Part shown: piece after piece, positions 52,727 through 63,118 of the stretch
Numbering within the stretch: position 1 is the first letter of the stretch
How the letters are laid out: every line of letters begins with the position of its first letter
The notes under the pieces: model-generated
What the model was told of the DNA's origin: nothing
The model's input: the letters and a program-made list of their open reading frames with translations, nothing else
The model's database searches: none
NCBI GenBank assembly: GCA_913062555.1
Contig: CAJXVU010000004.1
Coordinates: forward strand, 62,001 to 126,000
Direction: 5' to 3'
Source of the DNA: an uncultured Bacteroidota bacterium
GTDB taxonomy: Bacteria > Bacteroidota > Bacteroidia > Flavobacteriales > Flavobacteriaceae
DNA: 64,000 nt
Made by a program: the position numbers and the translations under genes

Positions 52727-53542
52727 TTAACTTTTTGTATTAAATTCTTTTTGCAACTCAGTAAGTTCAATATTCTTTTTATCTGCTTCTTCAATATGTT
52801 CAGAAGTATTATATCTACTTTTAAATGAGCTGTAATATAAAATCGCATCTTTTACGCGTTCTTCCTTTTTCCACTCTACACTATTTATAGCTAATTTATA
52901 AGCCGAATCAAATTTGTAAAACATAGCTTCTTCTCTAAAAGAAGTCCCTGGAAATTCTGATATAAAATTATCAAATGCCTTTATAGCAGCATTATAATCA
53001 CCAAAGTTTACAGGTGCAATTGTATAATATTGCTTTGCAATTTCAAATGCCTTTTTTTCTAATTTATAATCTAATTCCTGTACTAGTTTAGTAGCTTCAT
53101 CTATATATGAAGATCCTGGATAGCCATTAATAAAATCTTGCAACTTCTGAATAGCATCTACGGTTTCCTTCTGCTCCTTACTATAAACAGGAGACAAATG
53201 ATAAAAACTCTTTGCACCCAAGAAAGCAATTTCTTCAGCTTTCTCACTTTTAGGGTATGCACTAACAAAACGTTCTGCTTGATAATTAGAAGTATAATAC
53301 TCACGCAGCTCATAGTATGCTTTGGTATGCATAAACATTAACTTTTCAGCTTGAGGCTTCCCTCGATACTTAGGTACAATTTGCAAAAAAAGACGATGTG
53401 CCTTTGCATACTTCCCAGCATCAAAAAGGTCAGTTCCCATTTTAAATTTGGCACCTATCTCTTCAGATTTTAATGCTTTTTGATATTCACTACATGAACT
53501 AAATGTAATGGCGATAATTAATATATAAATAAGTTTCTTCAT
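52727..53542 (-). CDS. bamD: Outer membrane protein assembly factor BamD
   Basis: A 271-residue lipoprotein with lipobox TFSSC (Cys at about residue 17). TPR-like helices follow (LFDAGKYAKAHRLFLQIVPKYRGKPQAEKLMF, AKSFYHLSPVYSKEQKETVDAI). BamD is the essential partner of BamA that folds outer-membrane barrels on the periplasmic side. It is the first gene of a conserved Bacteroidetes unit with omega, coaBC, DUF4835 and recN. A TACTTTTG box lies 16 nt before the ATG. Confidence 0.94.
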   Translation of the reverse strand: MKKLIYILIIAITFSSCSEYQKALKSEEIGAKFKMGTDLFDAGKYAKAHRLFLQIVPKYRGKPQAEKLMFMHTKAYYELREYYTSNYQAERFVSAYPKSEKAEEIAFLGAKSFYHLSPVYSKEQKETVDAIQKLQDFINGYPGSSYIDEATKLVQELDYKLEKKAFEIAKQYYTIAPVNFGDYNAAIKAFDNFISEFPGTSFREEAMFYKFDSAYKLAINSVEWKKEERVKDAILYYSSFKSRYNTSEHIEEADKKNIELTELQKEFNTKS

Positions 53543-53558
53543 AATTTTAAACAGAATG

Positions 53559-53566
53559 CAAAAGTA
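53559..53566 (-). promoter_or_regulatory. Predicted -7 box of the bamD operon
   Basis: The minus strand reads TACTTTTG, 16 nt before the bamD ATG, so the leader would be about 10 nt. Confidence 0.5.
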
Positions 53567-53650
53567 AGCATTTATAACGTATTTTAAAAACTATTATTTT
53601 ACGCTAAAGTAAAACGAGTTATTCCCATAAATCCATGGTTTAAGTAATAT

Positions 53651-54574
53651 TTAACTTTTAATGGATTCAATACAATTTAACAGCTTATGATCTAAGACCA
53701 TTTTACCTTCCTTATTGTAATAATAAGCCATTGTAAACTTATAATCAATTTTAATATCGTTCAATATATAAGAATGTAATTGATGTACTTCCTGATTAAA
53801 AGAATCATCATAATAACTAATCATTACCAAAAGCTCACCGGTAAGCTTGTTTATTTCTTCTTTCGAAAAATTATAAAACGGGCTATTTTCATCAATTTCA
53901 TGAACAATAGTCCAGGTTGTTGGTAAATACCTTATGTTTTCCCGTTCTAACTGTAAAGCATAAAATGTATTTTTAAATTCTCCTTTGTTATTTTCTTCAG
54001 AAAGAGATAAAGTTACAGACACTTTAGGTTTAATCATGATGCTTTTTCGGTTATTAACCAACCTAAACATGATGGCTTTTGTAAGATCAAAATCTCTCAA
54101 AATAATGGCATCACTAAATCTAATTGAGGCTTTGGGCTTTGAAAACCGTCCATATAACAATCCTGTAATAAATGAAAACAACAATAAACCAATCAGCGCT
54201 TCAATTGAAGATACAATACCACTACCCACTCCTGTGGGTGACATTGCTCCATAACCCAAAGTTGTTATTGTTTGTGATGAAAAAAAGAGCGCATTCAAAA
54301 AATCATGGAAAAGATCTCCAGATGGCTTTGAAATTTCTTCTATGCCTATCAACACATAAATTATTGCAAAAAAAGCATTTAAAACCAAGTATGTAAAAAA
54401 AGCAAGCGTAAAAAAATGGAACCAAGATAAACGTACGAGATAATTATAAGCTTCTCTAAGTTGTACAGATTTATTTAGATGAATGACATTAAATGTACCA
54501 TCGCTATTCACCATCCGTTTTGCATATGGTGAAGAGGTATTCCCTAAGCCTGGGTCCTTTATTTTTTTAGCCAA
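53651..54574 (-). CDS. Inward-rectifier-type potassium channel
   Basis: A 307-residue Kir-family (KirBac-like) channel. The N-terminal slide-helix region is followed by TM1 (about 50-78), the pore loop with TTLGYGAMSP (filter Thr105-Gly109) and TM2 (about 118-143). The cytoplasmic beta-sandwich domain is about 150-307. The filter TLGYG fits K+ selectivity. The start codon is TTG at 54574, one base after the dapA stop, giving MAKKIKDPG. Tight spacing means it is co-translated with dapA, though the two have no known link. It is the second K+ channel of the window. Confidence 0.9.
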   Translation of the reverse strand: MAKKIKDPGLGNTSSPYAKRMVNSDGTFNVIHLNKSVQLREAYNYLVRLSWFHFFTLAFFTYLVLNAFFAIIYVLIGIEEISKPSGDLFHDFLNALFFSSQTITTLGYGAMSPTGVGSGIVSSIEALIGLLLFSFITGLLYGRFSKPKASIRFSDAIILRDFDLTKAIMFRLVNNRKSIMIKPKVSVTLSLSEENNKGEFKNTFYALQLERENIRYLPTTWTIVHEIDENSPFYNFSKEEINKLTGELLVMISYYDDSFNQEVHQLHSYILNDIKIDYKFTMAYYYNKEGKMVLDHKLLNCIESIKS

Positions 54575-54575
54575 A

Positions 54576-55451
54576 TTAAAACTGTGTTATATAATTTTTA
54601 ATTTTAGCTTTTAAACCTTGAGTTGCAGGAACTAATGGTAATCTAACATAATCATTACATAAATTTAAAGCCTGTAAAACAGCTTTAATACCTGCTGGAT
54701 TATTTTCTTCAAATATTAAGCTAGTAACTTCCATAAACTTTAAGTGCAACTTATAGGCTTCATTAGCATTGTTATCTAACCCTAACTGAATCATTTTAGA
54801 AAATTCTTTAGGAAATGCCTGACCCAAAACCGAAATTACACCAGAGCCTCCCGCAAGTGTAATACCTAAAGCCAAATCATCATCACCCGAGATTACATGA
54901 AAATCAGTTGGTTTATTTTTAAGTAACTGCAAGTATTGAGCAACTTTATTACCAGCTTCTTTTACAGCTACAATATTTTCAAAATCATTGGCCAGACGTA
55001 AGGTGGTTTCCGGCAATACATTAGATGCTGTCCGACCTGGAACATTATATAATATTATGGAGATAGGACAAGCTTTAGAAATTGCCTTAAAATGCTGATA
55101 AACCCCTTCCTGTGTAGGTTTACTATAATATGGTGAAACAGATAGAATCGCAGTAAACTCACTCAAATCCGTTGACTTAATTTCTTCAATTACCTGAGCA
55201 GTATTATTTCCTCCAATGCCCAAAACTAATGGAACTCTTCCATCATTAGCCTTACTAATAGTTGCAACAATTTCCTTTTTTTCCTGCTTGGATATCGTAA
55301 CACTTTCTCCTGTTGTGCCACTTATAACCAAATAATTTGTGCCATTATCAATATTGTAATTTACAATATTTGTCAGTGCGTTATGATCTACACTTAGGTC
55401 TTCTTTAAAGGGAGTCACAAGAGCAACTCCTGTTCCTATTAATGCTTTCAT
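54576..55451 (-). CDS. dapA: 4-hydroxy-tetrahydrodipicolinate synthase
   Basis: A 291-residue TIM-barrel aldolase of lysine and peptidoglycan precursor synthesis. It condenses pyruvate with aspartate-semialdehyde. Landmarks are GTGVALVTPF, GTTGESVT, SPYYSKPTQEGVYQHF, ILYNVPGRTA with the catalytic Tyr region, and VAVKEAGN with the Schiff-base Lys. Its start follows the DUF6913 stop without a gap, and its stop precedes the Kir start by one base. This makes a compact three-gene operon. Confidence 0.97.
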   Translation of the reverse strand: MKALIGTGVALVTPFKEDLSVDHNALTNIVNYNIDNGTNYLVISGTTGESVTISKQEKKEIVATISKANDGRVPLVLGIGGNNTAQVIEEIKSTDLSEFTAILSVSPYYSKPTQEGVYQHFKAISKACPISIILYNVPGRTASNVLPETTLRLANDFENIVAVKEAGNKVAQYLQLLKNKPTDFHVISGDDDLALGITLAGGSGVISVLGQAFPKEFSKMIQLGLDNNANEAYKLHLKFMEVTSLIFEENNPAGIKAVLQALNLCNDYVRLPLVPATQGLKAKIKNYITQF

Positions 55452-55970
55452 TTATATTTTGTTAAGTACTTTTAAATATTTTAATAATTCTTCTTTAAAC
55501 AGCTGTAATTGCCCTGTTTCTACATCAATAATAAAATCATTTAGACGTTCATCAGTGTTAGAAATTCCAATTTTAAAATTGGCTTTAGACAATGTTGTAA
55601 TCATATTTAAATTCAGATTGTCATTTTTATAATAACTGATAAGCGCATCAAACTCCGAATCAATAAACGTTTGTAATTCCGGCCCTAAAATCTTTCCTTG
55701 CCATCCAATATCCTTAGGGTAAAAACTAGAATCCCAACTGTTAATCTCCATTTTTTCATTTGATATAAATGATATAATTTTTATCTTATTTTCATTAATA
55801 CCTAAACTTTTAAAAAGCGCCTTTAATTCATCATAGTCACTAAACTCTTCAATATTCACAACAATTCCAACCGATTCTATATGACGATTATCTACAGAAG
55901 ATATTCTAGAATTTAATATTCTATTAATATATTTTTGATTGGAATTTTCCTTGAATCGCTTTAAAATCAT
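55452..55970 (-). CDS. DUF6913 family protein
   Basis: A 172-residue cytoplasmic protein without signal peptide or membrane helix. The sequence has an alternating alpha/beta pattern (VGIVVNIEEFSDYDELKALFKSLG, KIKIISFISNEK, FDALISYYKNDNLNLNMITTLSKANFKIGI). This resembles the small flavobacterial family DUF6913, whose role is unknown; assignment is by memory. It is the first gene of the dapA-Kir operon, with zero spacing to dapA. A TACATTTG box lies 18 nt before its ATG. Confidence 0.72.
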   Translation of the reverse strand: MILKRFKENSNQKYINRILNSRISSVDNRHIESVGIVVNIEEFSDYDELKALFKSLGINENKIKIISFISNEKMEINSWDSSFYPKDIGWQGKILGPELQTFIDSEFDALISYYKNDNLNLNMITTLSKANFKIGISNTDERLNDFIIDVETGQLQLFKEELLKYLKVLNKI

Positions 55971-55988
55971 CTATATTTATACTTTTTA

Positions 55989-55996
55989 CAAATGTA
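55989..55996 (-). promoter_or_regulatory. Predicted -7 box of the DUF6913-dapA-Kir operon
   Basis: The minus strand reads TACATTTG, 18 nt before the ATG at 55970. The upstream side on this strand runs into the three 30-bp repeats at 56011-56100. Confidence 0.5.
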
Positions 55997-56010
55997 ATAA
56001 ACGGTTAAGA

Positions 56011-56100
56011 TAATTGTAAAAGAAATAATAGAATTTGACTAAAATGTAAAAGAAATAACAACTTTCAACATTATTGTAACAGAAATAACAACTTTACGAA
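56011..56100. repeat. Three tandem 30-bp repeats between dapA operon and 5'-nucleotidase genes
   Basis: The units 56011-56040, 56041-56070 and 56071-56100 share GTAA(A/C)AGAAATAA(C/T)A at the same offset. Units 2 and 3 also share ACAACTTT. The last unit ends exactly at the ATG of the nucleotidase C-domain gene. The array may carry regulator sites for either divergent promoter. Confidence 0.75.
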
Positions 56101-56856
56101 ATGATTTATAAAAACTTAATTCTTTGTGCTTTAATTTGTTTTGTTACCAGTTGCAAACAAGAGGTGTATTTAAACAGAATTGAAGGGGAAAGGCTTGAAA
56201 TTAATGATTCCATTTCCAGTAATGAAGTAATTGATAATTTTATAAAGCCATATAGAGAAAATGTCAACAAAAATTTAGATAGTGTATTAGCTTATTCTGT
56301 AGAGACCTATTCTAAAACTGATGGCACTCTAAATACGGCTCTCGGTAATTTCATGGCAGATGTTGTTCTCGAGCAATCTAACCCTGTTTTTAAATCTGAA
56401 ACGGGAAAGGACATTGACATGGTATTATTAAATCATGGCGGAATGCGCTCCATCATATCCAAAGGCAACATCACCTCTAGGACAGGTTACCAACTCATGC
56501 CATTTGAAAACAGCGTTGTGGTAGTTGAACTAAAAGGTGCAATAATTATGGAGATTGTTGCCTATTTACAAAAGAGTAAAAGGGCACATCCAATTTCTAA
56601 TTTAAGTATCATCTTGGATGCAGACTATAAGCTTATAGAAGCTAAAATCAACAATGAACCAATAGTACAAGATAAAACCTATTATGTTGCCACCAATGAC
56701 TATTTATATGGTGGTGGAGATAACATGACTTTTTTCAAAAAAGGAGACAATCTGCATTTCTTAAATTATAAAATTCGGAATGCCCTTATTGATTATTTCA
56801 AAAAAGTTGACACCATCAGCCCTGCTATTGATAATCGATTCATAAAATTAAATTAA
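56101..56856 (+). CDS. 5'-nucleotidase C-terminal domain lipoprotein
   Basis: A 251-residue lipoprotein with lipobox FVTSC (Cys at about residue 18). It contains only the C-terminal, substrate-binding domain of 5'-nucleotidases: TDGTLNTALGNFMADVVL, LLNHGGMRSIISKGNIT, LMPFENSVVVVELKG, and TNDYLYGGGDNMTFF. On its own it lacks the metal-binding catalytic domain, which is encoded by the very next gene. The two together would form a complete periplasmic or surface nucleotidase. Three 30-bp repeats precede it and no -7 box was found. Confidence 0.9.
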   Translation: MIYKNLILCALICFVTSCKQEVYLNRIEGERLEINDSISSNEVIDNFIKPYRENVNKNLDSVLAYSVETYSKTDGTLNTALGNFMADVVLEQSNPVFKSETGKDIDMVLLNHGGMRSIISKGNITSRTGYQLMPFENSVVVVELKGAIIMEIVAYLQKSKRAHPISNLSIILDADYKLIEAKINNEPIVQDKTYYVATNDYLYGGGDNMTFFKKGDNLHFLNYKIRNALIDYFKKVDTISPAIDNRFIKLN

Positions 56857-56871
56857 TTGGACTCTAGCTAT

Positions 56872-57786
56872 ATGAAAAGAAGAGATTTTTTACAACAAAC
56901 AGCTGCAACAACGGCATTAGTTACTCTTGGAGGGGTTGGTTTACAATCATTTTCGACATCAAAAACAAAGCAAATTACTATTTTACATACCAATGATGTA
57001 CATAGTCATATTGATCCATTTGGCCCTGATGATGGAAGAAATGCTAATAAAGGTGGTGTGGCAAGACGAGCAAATTTGGTTGAAGCCATTCGAAATGAAA
57101 ATCCGAACACACTTTTATTAGATGCCGGGGATATTTTTCAGGGGACACCATATTTTAATTTTTATGGTGGTGAACTTGAGTTTAAACTCATGAGCATGCT
57201 TAAGTATGATGCTGCTACCATTGGAAATCATGATTTTGACAATGGTATTGATGGCTTATACAAACAACTTCCTCATGCCGATTTTGAATTTGTAACCGCT
57301 AATTACGATTTTTCGAATACCATAATGGATACCCATGTAAAGCCATACAAAATCTTTGTAAAAGATGGTATTAAAATCGGGATTTTTGGTCTTGGAATTG
57401 CATTAGATGGATTAGTATTAAAAAGTCTTTTTAAGGAAACAGTCTATCTAAATCCTATAGAAATTGCACAAGATATGAGTAGAATTTTAAAAGAGGATGA
57501 ACAATGTGATCTTGTTATCTGTCTATCTCATTTGGGCTATAATTATAAAAACAATCCAAACATAGCTTCCGATTTAAATTTGGCAAGAGCTACTAAAGAT
57601 ATTGACCTCATTATTGGAGGGCATACACATACTTTTTTACGAAAACCAACGATTGAAAAAAATATTATTGATAAAAATGTGCTTGTAAATCAAGTGGGGT
57701 GTTATGGTCTTTATCTGGGTCGAATAGATTTTTACTTTGACGGCGATAAGAATAAATCTGCGAACGGGACTTCAATTATTGTTTAA
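56872..57786 (+). CDS. 5'-nucleotidase metallophosphatase domain protein with Tat-type signal
   Basis: A 304-residue calcineurin-like phosphoesterase. The N-terminus MKRRDFLQQTAATTALVTLGG resembles a twin-arginine signal (RRDF). The metal site motifs are ILHTNDVHSHID, LLDAGDIFQGTPYF, GNHDFDNG, SHLGYN and GGHTHTF. It would hydrolyse the phosphate ester of nucleotides in the periplasm. It lacks the C-terminal substrate domain, carried by the preceding gene 15 nt upstream. The start at 56872 was chosen over an in-frame TTG at 56857 because it gives the clean RR signal. Confidence 0.92.
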   Translation: MKRRDFLQQTAATTALVTLGGVGLQSFSTSKTKQITILHTNDVHSHIDPFGPDDGRNANKGGVARRANLVEAIRNENPNTLLLDAGDIFQGTPYFNFYGGELEFKLMSMLKYDAATIGNHDFDNGIDGLYKQLPHADFEFVTANYDFSNTIMDTHVKPYKIFVKDGIKIGIFGLGIALDGLVLKSLFKETVYLNPIEIAQDMSRILKEDEQCDLVICLSHLGYNYKNNPNIASDLNLARATKDIDLIIGGHTHTFLRKPTIEKNIIDKNVLVNQVGCYGLYLGRIDFYFDGDKNKSANGTSIIV

Positions 57787-57849
57787 TCTATAATTGTACT
57801 TTAATTTATTTTGGATGAAAAGATATTTAAAGTCAATCCTTAAAAACCT

Positions 57850-58608
57850 TTATGATTCTACCTTGCGTAAAATTTCATAGTTCTTCTCTTTTACATAGTT
57901 CATATTTGCTTGAATATAAAAGAAACCGAATGCTAACACTAACAATACAGAGTACACTACTGCGAATATATTTTCATCGGAAACATAATAATAGGCCACT
58001 TGTATAACTTCAGAAAACACGATACAAAGCGCTCCTAATAATAAGTTCATTGCCTTTTTTGAGTCTCTACTAATGTAATTGACTAAAGTAACTGTTAGCA
58101 ATAACATCATAACGATGTTGTAAACAATTTCTACAACAAATTCCATAGTATATTCAAAATAGCCACTATTTTCGGAAACCTGAGAAACAAGAATCACACT
58201 ATATATATCTAAAACCAGTAAAATAAAAATATGTACAGGATAGTTTTTCCATATCATTCTTAAGTCCATTGATTTTATCAACTCCAAAATCAAAAAGATA
58301 TAGGCCATAATACTAAGCCCGTTCCCACCATAATACATCAGTTCATATATCGTAGAAGAAGGATCTGGTAAAAATGCAAATACACCTGTAAACTCAGCTA
58401 AAGAAAAACATAGTAAAAAGTAGAAAAAATAACTCCGTCTATCCTTTGTTTTTAAGCAATATAAAACGGTCAGCATTGGTAAAATTATTATCCTCACAAC
58501 TATAGCTAATTCTTCCAGTTCAAAAATCTGGAATCCTATGAAGCTAATGGCAAGTAAAATAATAAAGCCTAATAATATTTTGGTTAGTCGCATATGATTT
58601 ATAATCAT
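57850..58608 (-). CDS. Polytopic membrane protein of unknown function
   Basis: A hydrophobic protein of about 252 residues with roughly eight transmembrane segments, such as ILLGFIILLAISFIGFQIF and VYSVLLVLAFGFFYIQANM. Short polar loops (KTKDRRSYFF, RDSKKAMNL) separate them. The topology resembles YhhN-like membrane proteins, but I see no diagnostic motif. The start is uncertain: ATG 58608 or 58593 both lie just downstream of a TATATTTG box, while a longer frame from 58632 would begin upstream of the box. It stands alone between the nucleotidase pair and ligA. Confidence 0.68.
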   Translation of the reverse strand: MIINHMRLTKILLGFIILLAISFIGFQIFELEELAIVVRIIILPMLTVLYCLKTKDRRSYFFYFLLCFSLAEFTGVFAFLPDPSSTIYELMYYGGNGLSIMAYIFLILELIKSMDLRMIWKNYPVHIFILLVLDIYSVILVSQVSENSGYFEYTMEFVVEIVYNIVMMLLLTVTLVNYISRDSKKAMNLLLGALCIVFSEVIQVAYYYVSDENIFAVVYSVLLVLAFGFFYIQANMNYVKEKNYEILRKVES

Positions 58609-58618
58609 GTTTGTGAGA

Positions 58619-58626
58619 CAAATATA
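58619..58626 (-). promoter_or_regulatory. Predicted -7 box that decides the membrane protein start
   Basis: The minus strand reads TATATTTG, 10 nt before the ATG at 58608 and 25 nt before the one at 58593. It excludes the longer frame beginning at 58632. Confidence 0.5.
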
Positions 58627-58693
58627 ACACAATTATACCTATTATCGATAAAAAATTACACTTTATCGATAAAATACATTATTTATAATCATT

Positions 58694-60688
<1,995 letters not shown>

Positions 60689-60874
60689 TCAAATAAATAA
60701 AAGAATTTATATAATCTTTTTAGGCTATATTTAATGCAACTAATATACTAAAATGCTGCTCAAGAAAATGCTACTGAAATTAGTTTTTATCAGCTATTTA
60801 TCCTGATGAATAATGCAAATACATAAAAGCTTTGCGTTTGGCTTTTAGGATATTAAAACCAAATAAATGAAATT

Positions 60875-61615
60875 ATGATACTAGAAATCTGTACGAGCTC
60901 TTTTAAATCTGCTCATAATGCACAGAATGCTGGAGCACAACGCATAGAATTATGTGCCGAATTGGCTATTGGAGGTATTACACCGTCTTATGGGCTAATA
61001 AAGCAAGTTGTAGATACTTTATCAATTGCTGTAAATGTTTTAATTAGACCACGAAGCGGTAATTTTACCTATTCTGATGCCGAATTCGATATCATGAAAC
61101 AGGATATTCAACTTTGTAAAAATTTAGGATGTGCTGGGATTGTATCAGGGATTTTGAATTCTGACAATACCATAGATCTAGATCGTACAAAAGAACTGAT
61201 TGAACTTTCTAAGCCCTTACCTTTTACTTTTCATCGTGCTTTTGATTGGACTCCTAATGCAAAAACCGCAATATCACAATTACTTACCTTAGGCGCTCAT
61301 GGCATATTAACTTCTGGACAAAACACAAGTGCCGAAAAAGGACTCTCCTTACTTATGGAACTCCAAGAATTTGCTGGAGACAAAATCAATATTCTTCCAG
61401 GAGGAGGCATAAATTCTGAGAACGCCGGTCTATTTAAGGCTGTTGGGTTCGATGAAATTCATGCATCAGCTTCCGTCATAAAAAAAACAAATAAGACTCC
61501 TAAAATTTCAATGAATAGTCAAAAATTCTTTGATGAAACCATCGAGACTTATTCAGACGTTGACAAGATAACATCTATATTAAATGTTATTAATGAAGAA
61601 ATCGCTGGTAGTTAA
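60875..61615 (+). CDS. cutC: CutC family protein
   Basis: A 246-residue TIM-barrel protein of the CutC family, named for copper homeostasis in E. coli although the link to copper is weak. It starts ILEICTSSFKSAHNAQNAGAQRIELC and contains LIRPRSGNFTYS, GIVSGILN, FHRAFDW, LTSGQ and ILPGGGINSENA. Substrate and reaction are unknown. It ends 31 nt from the end of the LOG-family gene, converging with it, without an obvious terminator. Confidence 0.93.
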   Translation: MILEICTSSFKSAHNAQNAGAQRIELCAELAIGGITPSYGLIKQVVDTLSIAVNVLIRPRSGNFTYSDAEFDIMKQDIQLCKNLGCAGIVSGILNSDNTIDLDRTKELIELSKPLPFTFHRAFDWTPNAKTAISQLLTLGAHGILTSGQNTSAEKGLSLLMELQEFAGDKINILPGGGINSENAGLFKAVGFDEIHASASVIKKTNKTPKISMNSQKFFDETIETYSDVDKITSILNVINEEIAGS

Positions 61616-61646
61616 GATTGTAGAATTAAATTTTAAATTGAGTAAT

Positions 61647-62237
61647 TCAAGTCCGCTCGACTTTTAACCACTTCGGAACAGCCTTAGGTTTAAAAGATTT
61701 CATTTTATCAAGTAATGAATCAATATCGCGATCAACAATGAGCAGTTCTAAGTTGTCCATTTTAAGAAACCCATTAGAAACCATGGTTTCTAACATACCT
61801 ATTAACTCATTATAAAAACCATCACAATTTAATAATCCAATTGGTTTTTGGTGCAAGCCTAGTTGCGCCCAAGTAATAATTTCGAAGAGTTCTTCTAAGG
61901 TACCAAAGCCCCCAGGAAGGGTAATAAATCCATCTGATAATTCATGCATTTTCAATTTACGCTCATGCATGTTTTTGGTTGTAATCAATTCATGTAATCC
62001 TAAATGCACCACTTCTTTAAGTTTCAAGAACTCAGGAATTACACCAATTACTATTCCGTTATTATCAAGTGACGCCTGTGCCACTTTGCCCATAATACCA
62101 ATCTTGGCAGCCCCATAAACTAAACTTATATTTTCTTTTGCTAAGGTGACACCTAATTGTTCAGCTTGAGCTATAATATAAGGTGCATTTCCTTCACTGC
62201 TACCGCAAAACACCGCTATAGATTTTAGTTGGTTCAT
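61647..62237 (-). CDS. LOG family protein (TIGR00730, nucleotide 5'-monophosphate phosphoribohydrolase type)
   Basis: A 196-residue Rossmann-like protein with the LOG signature PGGFGTLEELFE (108-119) and the N-terminal VFCGSSEG and YGAAKIGIMGKVA. In plants and actinobacteria such enzymes release bases from nucleoside monophosphates (cytokinin activation); in other bacteria the role is unclear. Its start overlaps the prmC stop as ATGA, so the two are translationally coupled. It is the last gene of the GNAT-prmC-LOG operon. Confidence 0.92.
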   Translation of the reverse strand: MNQLKSIAVFCGSSEGNAPYIIAQAEQLGVTLAKENISLVYGAAKIGIMGKVAQASLDNNGIVIGVIPEFLKLKEVVHLGLHELITTKNMHERKLKMHELSDGFITLPGGFGTLEELFEIITWAQLGLHQKPIGLLNCDGFYNELIGMLETMVSNGFLKMDNLELLIVDRDIDSLLDKMKSFKPKAVPKWLKVERT

Positions 62238-63118
62238 ATAATTTCTCCTTTAATCATTCTATCCTTATTAAAAACATCTTGTTTCAATACTAAATTTATA
62301 AATCCTTCATTTTCCATGAGCAATTCTGTCTCTTCTCCAAGATACTCATTAATTTCAAAAAATAATTGCCCTTTAGTATTTAATATCTCTTTTGAAAGTT
62401 GAGTAATTTTACGGTAGAACAACAAAGCATCATCGTTGGCAACAAACAACGCCAAATGTGGTTCATGCGCTAACACATTTTCCGTCATCATATCTTTTTC
62501 CAATTCACGAACATAAGGGGGATTTGAGACTATAACATCTATACCTAAATCACCTAGCTCCAAGTTCGAAAGCTTCTCCTTATTATTATCTATAATCAAA
62601 TTCAAAACATTCGCTTCAATAAACTCAATATTTACACTGTTTTTATCTGCATTTTGTTTGGCAACGGCTAATGCCTCTTCACTTACATCTAAAGCAAAAA
62701 CCTTGGCATTTGGTAAATGTTTAGCCAATGCAACAGCAATACAACCGCTCCCCGTTCCTATATCCAGAATCGTAATGTTTTTTTTTGCTTTATTATCATT
62801 TATGATCCATGCAACCAATTCTTCAGTTTCTGGTCTGGGAATTAAAACTGAACTATTTACATTAAAAAGCAAACCATAGAACTCAGTGTCGCCAAGAATA
62901 TATTGTATAGGCTCATAGTTTTGAAGTCGCTCTAAAGCTTTTTGAAATTGATCATAAGCATCTGCTTCAATACCTGTTTCAACATTTAAGGATACGTCAA
63001 TTCGCTTCAACCCTAGTACAGATTCACTAAGCATATAAAAGAATGAGTTGACTTCCGTAACAGGATAATATCCTAATAATGCATTATTAAAATATGTCTT
63101 TAATGATTTTAAAATCAT
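62234..63118 (-). CDS. prmC: Peptide chain release factor N5-glutamine methyltransferase
   Basis: A 294-residue SAM methyltransferase that modifies the GGQ glutamine of RF1/RF2. Domains: N-terminal helical part (1-85), then RPETEELV (95-102), LDIGTGSGCIAVALA with GTGSG at 121-125, and the catalytic SNPPYV (198-203). I place the start at 63118, where the ATG overlaps the GNAT stop as ATGA, the same coupling seen at its other end with the LOG gene. An in-frame ATG further upstream, inside the GNAT gene, would add an unrelated extension. Confidence 0.96.
   Translation of the reverse strand: MILKSLKTYFNNALLGYYPVTEVNSFFYMLSESVLGLKRIDVSLNVETGIEADAYDQFQKALERLQNYEPIQYILGDTEFYGLLFNVNSSVLIPRPETEELVAWIINDNKAKKNITILDIGTGSGCIAVALAKHLPNAKVFALDVSEEALAVAKQNADKNSVNIEFIEANVLNLIIDNNKEKLSNLELGDLGIDVIVSNPPYVRELEKDMMTENVLAHEPHLALFVANDDALLFYRKITQLSKEILNTKGQLFFEINEYLGEETELLMENEGFINLVLKQDVFNKDRMIKGEII

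Noticed and set aside
60828..60849. AAAAGC/GCTTTT hairpin between ligA and cutC
   Set aside because: The stem is only 6 bp with no T run and lies upstream of both divergent genes, so it is not a terminator.
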